Origin: Oceaniferula flava
GTDB taxonomy: Bacteria; Verrucomicrobiota; Verrucomicrobiia; Verrucomicrobiales; Akkermansiaceae
Assembly: GCF_016811075.1 (NCBI RefSeq)
Contig: NZ_JAFBGL010000002.1
Span: 434,001 to 498,000, forward strand
Reading direction: 5' to 3'
DNA length: 64,000 nucleotides
The notes under the pieces are model-generated. The model saw only the letters and a list, made by a program, of their open reading frames with translations. It did no database searches and was not told the origin of the DNA. Numbering within the stretch: the stretch's first letter is position 1; every line of letters begins with the position of its first letter. The translations under genes and the position numbers were made by a program. Shown here piece after piece: positions 35,825-42,923 of the stretch.

Positions 35825-36505
35825 GCAAAACCGAAGAAAAAGCCAAACCGCAGCCGCCGTGACATGACTCGTGTCAATGAGCGTATCCGTGCACCCAAGG
35901 TGCGAGTCGTTTATGAAGATCAACAGCTCGGCGTGATGAGTTCGCGCGTGGCTGTTGAAAAGGCCAAGTCCGTGGGCTTGGATCTTGTGGAGGTGGCGGC
36001 CAATGCCAATCCTCCCGTCTGCCGCGTTTGTGACTATGGGAAATACAAATACGAGCAAGCCAAGCTCAAGAAGAAAGCTCCCAAGGTGGCCAATCGAATC
36101 AAGGAGATCAAACTCCGGGTGGGAACGGACACACACGATTACAATATCAAGCTGGCGCGCGCCGAGCAGTTCCTGGATCAAGGGAACAAGGTGCGTGTGC
36201 GTCTGCAGTTCCGCGGTCGGGAAAATGCTCACCGCGAGATCGGATTCGAAGTGCTCACCAAGGTGGGCGAAGATCTGAAGCAGATCGCCAACGTCGATCA
36301 GGCGCCACGCTTGGCCGGACGCGCCGTGACGATGATGCTTTCCCCGCTGCCCAAAGAGCAACGCAAGCGTCACTTCTATCTCAGCCACGGTAACTTGGTG
36401 GACCCTGATGACGAGGGTGACGAAGATATCGAGTTTGACGATGACGACGAGCTCGGCGATGATGTTCAAGCCGACGCCAACGAGGGAGATAAGGCGGGCG
36501 AATAA
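35822..36505 (+). CDS. infC: Translation initiation factor IF-3, AUA-initiated
   Basis: The 227-residue IF-3 promotes ribosome dissociation and start-codon fidelity. The N-domain has TRVNERIRAPKVRVV and PVCRVCDYGKYKYE; the C-domain has KEIKLRVGTDTHDYNIKL and RVRLQFRGRE. The last 35 residues form an extremely acidic tail (DEGDEDIEFDDDDELG). I read the start as ATA 35822, giving IAKPKKKPNRSRRD as the N-terminus (first residue Met in the protein). IF-3 genes commonly use rare starts, because IF-3 itself rejects them, which creates autoregulation. ATG 35864 is the conservative alternative. Confidence 0.9.
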   Translation: MAKPKKKPNRSRRDMTRVNERIRAPKVRVVYEDQQLGVMSSRVAVEKAKSVGLDLVEVAANANPPVCRVCDYGKYKYEQAKLKKKAPKVANRIKEIKLRVGTDTHDYNIKLARAEQFLDQGNKVRVRLQFRGRENAHREIGFEVLTKVGEDLKQIANVDQAPRLAGRAVTMMLSPLPKEQRKRHFYLSHGNLVDPDDEGDEDIEFDDDDELGDDVQADANEGDKAGE

Positions 36506-36521
36506 CCCAAATCATTTTTAG

Positions 36522-36554
36522 GGCGGTGTGATCAAGAGTCACACCGCCTTTTTT
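36522..36554 (+). terminator. Intrinsic terminator after infC
   Basis: GGCGGTGTGA pairs perfectly with TCACACCGCC around a seven-base loop and is followed by six Ts, 16 bp after the infC stop. It shows that rpmI-rplT do not follow infC here. Confidence 0.95.
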
Positions 36555-36559
36555 CAATC

Positions 36560-36820
36560 ATGACGATGCTTTTTTCAACTCTCGCCCAAGCCGAACCCAA
36601 CGGCAGCATGATGATTCTGCCGGCGCTGCTGTTTTTTGCCATTGGTATTGCCTTTGTGGTATTCTGGATTTGGACCTTGGTGGACTGTATTAAAAACGAA
36701 CCCTCGGAGGGTAACGACAAAATCGTCTGGGTGCTCGTGATCGCACTGGCCGGATGGATCGGCGCCCTGATCTACCTGCTGGCCCGCCGCCCGACGCGCA
36801 AACGCGAACTCGGCCGCTAG
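36560..36820 (+). CDS. Small two-helix membrane protein, PLDc_N-like
   Basis: The 86-residue protein has two hydrophobic helices (about 17-40 and 55-76). The segment FWIWTLVDCIKNEP and the end WIGALIYLLARRP match the PLDc_N type small membrane domain, which lacks any phospholipase active site. Function is unknown. It begins 6 bp after the terminator T-run, so it needs its own promoter, probably overlapping the terminator. Confidence 0.7.
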   Translation: MTMLFSTLAQAEPNGSMMILPALLFFAIGIAFVVFWIWTLVDCIKNEPSEGNDKIVWVLVIALAGWIGALIYLLARRPTRKRELGR

Positions 36821-36852
36821 CGCAGTGGTTTTGTCGGTTAAACCGACCGGCC

Positions 36853-37638
36853 TCACTCGCTGAACAGGTAGCGCTGATCGCGCACCTCAACATTGGGTGG
36901 TGTCTTGTGGGTCTCAAACCAATCGTAACCTTCCTTGAGGTTTAGCCAGAAGGGATGCCAACTGGAGTTTGTCGCCTCGGCCAGGCGGGCGTCGCTCATC
37001 CGGAAGGGGAAGGAATGCACCCGGAAGAACGCTTGCCCATTTTCCAGGGCCAGGGCGCAGAGGGTGTAGATTTCTTCGATCATCAAATCGGTCATGGCGA
37101 AGCAGCCGATCGAGACCCGGTTGCCGTGCACCATGATGAATGAGCCGGTGCGGCTGTGGGCTCGATCGTAGGCATTCGGGTAGCCGATGTTGAAGGCCAG
37201 GTGGAAGGTGCTGTCCGGCTTCATTTGGGACGGCCCAACGGCATAAAAACCTTCGGGCGCCTGCTGGTCGCCCTCGGCGAGTTTCGGCCCTAGCTTTCCT
37301 GACATTGCGGCGATGGTCCAGGTGCGGAAATGCCGGTAGCGGCCGCTGGCGCTGTGGCGCACCCAGATTTCCAGCTCACGGCTTTCCTTGAAGATGCGGA
37401 TGAAGACCGGATCGCCGAGTTTCAGATCTCGTTCTGCCAGGGCCTTACTGAGTCGAGGCGAGCGCCGGGTGATGGCATCTTTGGCGCGTAGGTCTCCTCG
37501 ACGGTATTCCTCCTCGCTGAGTGTGCTGATGGGGTCCATGGAAATGTTCGGTGGCTGCAGCTGGAATTCATACCACATCCAGCCGCCGAAAGCGCTGAGG
37601 CTTCCCAGCATGATGAGGATGGAGCTGCGGAGAGTCAT
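36853..37638 (-). CDS. L,D-transpeptidase, YafK/DpaA-like
   Basis: The 261-residue protein has an N-terminal membrane anchor or signal segment (about 3-20) and an L,D-transpeptidase (YkuD) domain. The active-site motif FIMVHGNRVSIGCFAMTD places the His in HGN and the nucleophilic Cys in IGCFA, and the insertion order matches the YafK/DpaA branch. That branch includes enzymes that release lipoprotein from peptidoglycan or act on peptidoglycan. It is divergent from a second L,D-transpeptidase, with only about 73 bp between the starts. I use ATG 37638. Confidence 0.87.
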   Translation of the reverse strand: MTLRSSILIMLGSLSAFGGWMWYEFQLQPPNISMDPISTLSEEEYRRGDLRAKDAITRRSPRLSKALAERDLKLGDPVFIRIFKESRELEIWVRHSASGRYRHFRTWTIAAMSGKLGPKLAEGDQQAPEGFYAVGPSQMKPDSTFHLAFNIGYPNAYDRAHSRTGSFIMVHGNRVSIGCFAMTDLMIEEIYTLCALALENGQAFFRVHSFPFRMSDARLAEATNSSWHPFWLNLKEGYDWFETHKTPPNVEVRDQRYLFSE

Positions 37639-37711
37639 TGGGGATGATCTTCTGACTTTTACCATTGGAATCCCGGCAGATGAAACTTATTTTGCCGGTG
37701 TGAGCAAGCTT

Positions 37712-38326
37712 GTGAAAAATTCCTGCCGAGGTGTGATGATGTTGTTAATCACGACCCTGGTATCATGCCAGTGGATGCCTGGCGGTGGCCCCGGCTACGA
37801 AGTCAACAAGCCGCTCTACCGCAAGGCGGATGCCGAGCAAACTTCGGTGAAAATCTCACTCTGGGATCAGAAAGCCTGGCTGCTGGACGGCGAAGGCAGA
37901 GTGATCCTGAAAACGGATGTCTCCACCGGTGTGCCAGACCATGAAACCCCTACGGGGACATTCGCTGTGCTGGAGAAGCTGGAGCACAAACGCTCGAACC
38001 TCTACGGCAAGTATGTCGATGCCAAGAGCCGCAAGGTGGTGGTGGAAAAGAACTGGCTGCACGAAGGACCGCCGCCTGCAGGCACCGTCTACGAGGGCAC
38101 CGACATGCCCTACTGGCTCCGGCTCACCTGGGATGGCGTGGGCATGCATGTGGGTGGTTTCCCGCTGCGCACACGTGCCAGCTTCGGCTGTATCCGAGTC
38201 TACAAAAAAGCCCAGCCACTGATCTATCAGAAGGCGCAGATCGGCACGCCGGTCACCATTTTCCAAAAGAGCCTCGCCGTGGACATGGCGGGGAAAGAGG
38301 ACTTTGGTGTGCGCAGCAAGTTCTAA
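37712..38326 (+). CDS. L,D-transpeptidase (YkuD) lipoprotein
   Basis: The 204-residue protein has a basic start (KNSCRG), a hydrophobic helix and a lipobox LVSC, indicating a lipoprotein. The YkuD domain follows, with HVGGFPLRTRASFGCIRV carrying the His and the catalytic Cys. The fold would crosslink or modify peptidoglycan through meso-DAP. I use GTG 37712 since it supplies a positive N-terminus; ATG 37736 and GTG 37700 are alternatives. A longer frame from 37388 overlaps the divergent gene antisense and is rejected. mtnP starts 33 bp downstream. Confidence 0.85.
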   Translation: MKNSCRGVMMLLITTLVSCQWMPGGGPGYEVNKPLYRKADAEQTSVKISLWDQKAWLLDGEGRVILKTDVSTGVPDHETPTGTFAVLEKLEHKRSNLYGKYVDAKSRKVVVEKNWLHEGPPPAGTVYEGTDMPYWLRLTWDGVGMHVGGFPLRTRASFGCIRVYKKAQPLIYQKAQIGTPVTIFQKSLAVDMAGKEDFGVRSKF

Positions 38327-38359
38327 TGGTAGCCCCGGGCAACCATCACCTCATTATTT

Positions 38360-39232
38360 ATGCATAGTATAGGAATCATCGGAGGCAGTGGCCTTTACGA
38401 AATTGAAGGGTTTGAAAAAACCGAGGAACGCAGCATCGAGACACCCTTCGGGGAACCCTCCGATGTGATCGTCGGCGGAACGATGGCGGGTCGCCAGGTG
38501 TGGTTTCTGCCACGGCACGGCAAAGGGCACCGACTGCTGCCTCACGAAATCAACCACCGCGCGAACATCTGGGCACTGCGCAGTCTCGGGGTGCGCTGGC
38601 TGATCTGTGTCACCGCCGTGGGAAGCCTGAAGGAGGCCTACGAACCGCGCCACATCGTGCTGCCCGATCAGTATTTCGATCGCACCAGCCGTCGTGATCA
38701 GCACACGTTTTTCGGCAATGGGATCTGCGCCCACATTGGCTTTGGCGATCCTGTTAGCGCCGGGATGCGCAACATCCTCGCCGAAGCCGCCGAGGCGGAA
38801 GCCTGCGTGGTGCACAACGGGGGGACCTACGTCAACATGGACGGTCCCGCCTTTTCGACCCGTGCGGAAAGTGAGGCGAACCGTCAGCTCGGCTTTGACA
38901 TCATCGGCATGACGAATCTGCCGGAAGCAAAGCTGGCCAGAGAGGCAGAGATCGCGCTGGCCACCCTGGGCATGATCACGGATTACGATTGCTGGCATCA
39001 GGAGGAAGAAGACGTCAGCGTGCAAACGGTGATTGGTCACCTGATGGCGAACTCTGCCAAGGCGAAAAAAATCATAGCCCGCGCCATCGCCGAAGTGCCG
39101 GAAACTCCAAACTGGCCTGAGCACGATGCCCTGGCGCCCGCGCTGATGACGCCCCAGGAATACTGGCCTGAGCAAACGGCTGAAAACCTCAAGCCGCTGC
39201 TAGGCAAGTATATGGAATCGAGCGGTAGTTAG
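38360..39232 (+). CDS. mtnP: S-methyl-5'-thioadenosine phosphorylase
   Basis: The 290-residue phosphorylase cleaves methylthioadenosine to adenine and methylthioribose-1-phosphate in methionine salvage. IGIIGGSGLYEI, FLPRHGKGHRLLPHEINHRAN, TAVGSLKE and GPAFSTRAES are typical of the MTAP family. MGDMTNLPEA-like segment (GMTNLPEAKLARE) favours MTA phosphorylase over guanosine/inosine phosphorylase. Its stop codon overlaps that of the convergent cysK gene. Confidence 0.93.
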   Translation: MHSIGIIGGSGLYEIEGFEKTEERSIETPFGEPSDVIVGGTMAGRQVWFLPRHGKGHRLLPHEINHRANIWALRSLGVRWLICVTAVGSLKEAYEPRHIVLPDQYFDRTSRRDQHTFFGNGICAHIGFGDPVSAGMRNILAEAAEAEACVVHNGGTYVNMDGPAFSTRAESEANRQLGFDIIGMTNLPEAKLAREAEIALATLGMITDYDCWHQEEEDVSVQTVIGHLMANSAKAKKIIARAIAEVPETPNWPEHDALAPALMTPQEYWPEQTAENLKPLLGKYMESSGS

Positions 39233-40143
39233 ACATCGAACAAACCGTCTACCGAGAGGTAGCGCTGGCCGGTGTCGCAGAAGATGCAGACGATGGTTTT
39301 GCCGGCATGCTCCGGCATTTCCGCCAGCCTTTTGGCGACGGCGGCATTCGCTCCCGAGGTGATGCCCACGAGGATGCCCTCGGTGGCGGCGATCTCACGG
39401 CAGGCGGCAAAGGCTTCCTCTTCGGAGATCAGCTCAAAGGCGTCAATCACGGTCGCGTCCAGTGCCTCGGGCACAAAGCCGGGTGCTGTGCCCATGATCC
39501 GGTGGGGTTGGAATTTCCCCTGGGAGATGTATGGGGCGATATCAGGCTCGATGGCAATGCACTGGATCTCAGGATTCTGCTCCTTGAGATAGCTGCCCGT
39601 GCCGGTGATGGTTCCTCCGGTGCCGAGGGCGGCGACAAATAGATCCACCTTGCCCTCGGTGGCCTGCCAGATCTCCGGGCCGGTCCCTTGGTAGTGCGCT
39701 TTGGGGTTGTCCTTGTTGCGGTGCTGGCCGAGGTAGAAATAGTCCGGGTTTTCGGCGCAGAGTTCATCGAGCTTGGCCTTGGCTCCTTTGGTGCCGAGTT
39801 CCGCCGGGGTGAGGATGAGCTCCGCCCCGAGCGCTCGCATCACCATCTGGCGTTCGACGCTCTGGATCGCTGACATCACGATGATCACCCGGTAACCGAG
39901 ACGATTACCGATGGATGCCAGGGCCATGCCGGTGTTTCCGGAGGTTGCCTCGATGATGGTGTCGCCCTTGTGCAAATCCCCGCGCGCCTCTGCCTGGAGG
40001 ATGATTTCCCGCACCGGGCGGTCCTTGATGCTAATTGGGTTCATGAACTCGCATTTGGCGAGGATGTTGGCCCCCGGCGCGTAGGCATTGAGCCGCAGCA
40101 AAGGGGTGTTACCGATCAGCTCTGAGAGATTGTCGTAAATCAT
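39229..40143 (-). CDS. cysK: Cysteine synthase (O-acetylserine sulfhydrylase)
   Basis: The 304-residue PLP enzyme makes cysteine from O-acetylserine and sulfide. Key features: the PLP lysine in ISIKDRPVR (SIKDR rather than the common SVKDR), the substrate loop EATSGNTGMA and the phosphate-binding GTGGTITGTG. I cannot separate CysK from CysM or a cystathionine synthase with certainty. It is 6 bp downstream of pepA on the same strand, so both are likely co-transcribed. It meets mtnP tail to tail. Confidence 0.87.
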   Translation of the reverse strand: MIYDNLSELIGNTPLLRLNAYAPGANILAKCEFMNPISIKDRPVREIILQAEARGDLHKGDTIIEATSGNTGMALASIGNRLGYRVIIVMSAIQSVERQMVMRALGAELILTPAELGTKGAKAKLDELCAENPDYFYLGQHRNKDNPKAHYQGTGPEIWQATEGKVDLFVAALGTGGTITGTGSYLKEQNPEIQCIAIEPDIAPYISQGKFQPHRIMGTAPGFVPEALDATVIDAFELISEEEAFAACREIAATEGILVGITSGANAAVAKRLAEMPEHAGKTIVCIFCDTGQRYLSVDGLFDV

Positions 40144-40149
40144 GGCGAA

Positions 40150-41628
40150 TTAGGATTCGTATTGATCGGCAATCCATTGGTTCAGCAAACGGACACCAAA
40201 TCCGCTGGCAAAGTTCGGAAAGCGCGGGTCCTTGGAGGGCTCCTTATGGGTCGCGGTGCCTGCGATATCGAGGTGCACCCAGGGGATGTCACCAACGAAA
40301 CGTTGCAGGAACTGTGCTGCGGTAATCGATCCCGCACCGCCGGCCACGGAGTTCTTCATGTCGGCGGAAGGGGAGTCTAACAATCGATCGTAAGCCGGTG
40401 ACATTGGCAGTCTCCAAGTTTTTTCCGTGGAGGCTTTGGATGCGTCCTCAAAGGCGGATGCGAGCTTGTCCGAATTCGTGAACAGGCCGGCGTGTTCGTG
40501 ACCGAGGGAGACGATGATGGCTCCTGTGAGCGTGGCGAGGTCGACCATGGCGCGCGGTTTAAACTTCTCCTTGGCATACCAGAGCGCATCGGCGAGGACG
40601 AGTCGACCTTCGGCATCGGTGCTTTGCAGCTCGATGGTTTGTCCGGACATCGAGGTGATGATGTCACCCGGGTTCTGAGCTTTGCCGTCCGGCATGTTTT
40701 CGGACAGGGCGACAATGCCGATGACATTGGCCTTGGCCTTGCGCAAGGCGACGGCGTGCATGGCACCGACCACAGCGGCAGAGCCTCCCATGTCCGCCTT
40801 CATGTTCCACATCCCTGGAGCCGGTTTGAGCGAAATGCCACCAGTATCGAAGGTGATGCCCTTGCCCACCAGGCAGACAGGTTCTTCATCCTTCTTGCCA
40901 CCGAGCCACTTCATTACGACCAGTTGCGATTCGTGCTGGGACCCCAGACCTACGCCTACCAGAGCGTGCATGCCCAGAGCGGTCATCTGTTTCTCGCCGA
41001 GCACTTCCACTTTCAGGCCGAGCTCGGTCATTTTTTTCAATCGTGCGGCATAGGCCTTGGGGAACAGAGTGTTGGATGGTTCGTTGACCAGATCGCGTGC
41101 CAGCAGCTGGCCCTCACTCACGGGTCCGTAGAATTGCTTGAAGGCGGCGCGCGCTTTGGTGGGATCGTCCACGATGATGCGCAGAGTCGTCACGGTGGTC
41201 TCGCTGTGCTCGGGGAGCTTGGTGCGGTAGTTGAAAAAATGATACCCGGCGAGTCGTGCCCCCATGCCGGCGGAGGCTTGCTCTTCCGGTGTTAGATCGA
41301 GACCGTCGAGGTGCAGGGTGATAGTTTTGTGCGCGCCAGTGCGATGTTGTTTCAGCACCTTGGCGGCAAACAGCTCGGCATTGAAGTCGTCCTGCTCGCC
41401 CACGCCCTCGAGAAAGAGTCCAGCGACGTCGGATCCTTTGGGGAGGAATACCGGGAGGCTGCTATCGGCCTCGCCGGTGAAGCTGGCGGCCTTGGCGGCG
41501 GCGGCAAGCTGGCCTTTGGAGTCGGTCCAATACTGCTTTCCTGCGCCATGCAGGCTGTTTTTGTTGAACACGGGGACGACGACCACACCGGAGGTGGCCT
41601 TTTGACTAGCGGCAAATGTGATTTTCAA
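40150..41628 (-). CDS. pepA: Leucyl aminopeptidase (M17)
   Basis: The 492-residue cytosolic aminopeptidase removes N-terminal residues from peptides. The M17 catalytic core is visible: VGKGITFDTGGISLKP, MKADMGGSAAVVGAM, and NTDAEGRL-type segment STDAEGRLVLADAL with the metal ligands. The N-terminal third is the usual divergent macro-like domain. The frame starts at TTG 41628, with no in-frame ATG between it and the upstream stop at 41650-41652. cysK follows after 6 bp. Confidence 0.94.
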   Translation of the reverse strand: MKITFAASQKATSGVVVVPVFNKNSLHGAGKQYWTDSKGQLAAAAKAASFTGEADSSLPVFLPKGSDVAGLFLEGVGEQDDFNAELFAAKVLKQHRTGAHKTITLHLDGLDLTPEEQASAGMGARLAGYHFFNYRTKLPEHSETTVTTLRIIVDDPTKARAAFKQFYGPVSEGQLLARDLVNEPSNTLFPKAYAARLKKMTELGLKVEVLGEKQMTALGMHALVGVGLGSQHESQLVVMKWLGGKKDEEPVCLVGKGITFDTGGISLKPAPGMWNMKADMGGSAAVVGAMHAVALRKAKANVIGIVALSENMPDGKAQNPGDIITSMSGQTIELQSTDAEGRLVLADALWYAKEKFKPRAMVDLATLTGAIIVSLGHEHAGLFTNSDKLASAFEDASKASTEKTWRLPMSPAYDRLLDSPSADMKNSVAGGAGSITAAQFLQRFVGDIPWVHLDIAGTATHKEPSKDPRFPNFASGFGVRLLNQWIADQYES

Positions 41629-41804
41629 AATGATGAGAAAAATTGGTTTCTAAGATATCCACACCTCACCTTCTGCCCCCTTCGAAGTCAATGGGGATTC
41701 CAGATATCCGCCCGGATGATGGGTAACAATTCTTACCTTTCCGGCACTTGCCTGTGTCTGTTTGTTAGGCTTGGCAGGTTTTTGATCCTGTGTATGATTT
41801 TGAA

Positions 41805-42227
41805 ATGTCGCGCAATACACTCTATGCCTCGATTGCTCTGATGCTGGTTGTTCTTATTGGTTCCGCCGGTGCCTATTGGGGAATTAAGAAGTTCCGTCAG
41901 AAGCAAAACCAAGAGTTCCGCTTTGAAGGGAAACTCACTGCACGCCAAGACGGGGTGGAGCCTGATAAGTTCAAAGAGGCGATCCTCACCGATGCGGTGA
42001 TGACCAAGGCCATCACCGAGCACGATCTGGTGAGCCGCTGGGGGCTGAGCGATGAAGTGGCCGCCAAGGTGAAACTGACCGAAAAGTTCAGCGTGAAAGT
42101 AGAGGGCCGCGAGATCACTGTGGGATTTCAGGATAAAGACAAATCCCTGGCTCAAGCTGTCTTAAAGAGCTTGATGGCTTCCTTGTATGAGCAAGCCCAT
42201 GGTAAGCAAAGTGGCGGAGGCATGTAA
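41805..42227 (+). CDS. Single-pass membrane protein, Wzz-like
   Basis: The 140-residue protein has one N-terminal transmembrane helix (about 8-27) followed by a soluble domain. The sequence around ITEHDLVSRWGLS and the ending AQAVLKSLMASLYEQ recall the periplasmic domain of polysaccharide chain-length (Wzz-type) proteins, but only part of that domain is present and there is no C-terminal helix. I treat it as a hypothetical membrane protein. ATG 41805 is preferred over GTG 41790. Confidence 0.55.
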   Translation: MSRNTLYASIALMLVVLIGSAGAYWGIKKFRQKQNQEFRFEGKLTARQDGVEPDKFKEAILTDAVMTKAITEHDLVSRWGLSDEVAAKVKLTEKFSVKVEGREITVGFQDKDKSLAQAVLKSLMASLYEQAHGKQSGGGM

Positions 42228-42243
42228 TCCGCCCGCCACTTTG
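42207..42243. other. Inverted repeat spanning the end of the Wzz-like gene
   Basis: CAAAGTGGCGG (42207-42217) and CCGCCACTTTG (42233-42243) are exact complements around a 15-base loop that contains the stop codon. There is no T-run. The hairpin could stabilise the mRNA end or stop either convergent transcript through another mechanism. Confidence 0.5.
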
Positions 42244-42259
42244 GTGTAATGAGAGCGGT

Positions 42260-42898
42260 TTAGATCGAGTCGATCACGCTGGCTTTTTCAAAGCGAACTT
42301 TGGGGATTTCAGCGTATTTGTCGTTAGCGGATCGGTAACCTAGCGCACAGGCGACGGTGGTGCAGTAGCCGCTGCCTTCCAGGTTTAAAATACGGTCGTA
42401 TTCTGCGGGGATGATGCCTTCCATCGGGCAGGCGTCCACGCTGAGGGCTGCGGCGGATGCCATCAGCTGCCCCAAGGCGATGTAGACTTGGTTCTTGGAC
42501 CAGGCTAACTTTTGGGCCTCGTCCATATTTCCGAGGAAGCCACGCATCATGCCGGCATAGCCATCGAGACTTTCACGGTCGACACCACGGATTTCAACCA
42601 AGCGATCCAGCCAGGCATCGATCTCGGTGTCGCCCACTTGGGATCTCGCGCAGAGCACGACCATGTGGGAGCAGTCGGTCACTTGGTGCTGATTCCACGA
42701 GTGGGTGAGTAACTCCTGGCGCACGTGGGCATCGGTGACGGTTAGAAACTTCCAAGGCTGGAGGCCGAAGGAGGAAGGTGTGAGGACCAGGCTCTGCTCG
42801 ATGGTGTCCCAGATGTCAGACGGGATCTTCTTTTCAGCGTCAAATTCCTTGGTGGCGTAGCGCCAGTTCAGGCTTTGGATTAGTTCTTGTGGTGTCAT
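42260..42898 (-). CDS. NAD(P)H nitroreductase, NfsB-like
   Basis: The 212-residue flavoprotein belongs to the nitroreductase family and should bind FMN and reduce nitro or quinone substrates with NAD(P)H. The N-terminus RYATKEFD carries the FMN-phosphate Arg, PSSFGLQPWKFL is the second FMN contact, and YIALGQLMASAAAL and PMEGI complete the pattern of the NfsB/dihydropteridine reductase group. ATG 42898 is used, 25 bp downstream of lptD on the same strand. Confidence 0.85.
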   Translation of the reverse strand: MTPQELIQSLNWRYATKEFDAEKKIPSDIWDTIEQSLVLTPSSFGLQPWKFLTVTDAHVRQELLTHSWNQHQVTDCSHMVVLCARSQVGDTEIDAWLDRLVEIRGVDRESLDGYAGMMRGFLGNMDEAQKLAWSKNQVYIALGQLMASAAALSVDACPMEGIIPAEYDRILNLEGSGYCTTVACALGYRSANDKYAEIPKVRFEKASVIDSI

Positions 42899-42923
42899 GA
42901 ATGGTATCGGCGGCTGCAAGCGG

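Noticed and set aside
37388-37711. Upstream extension of the YkuD lipoprotein
   Set aside because: It runs antisense through the divergent L,D-transpeptidase; the lipobox and basic start support GTG 37712.
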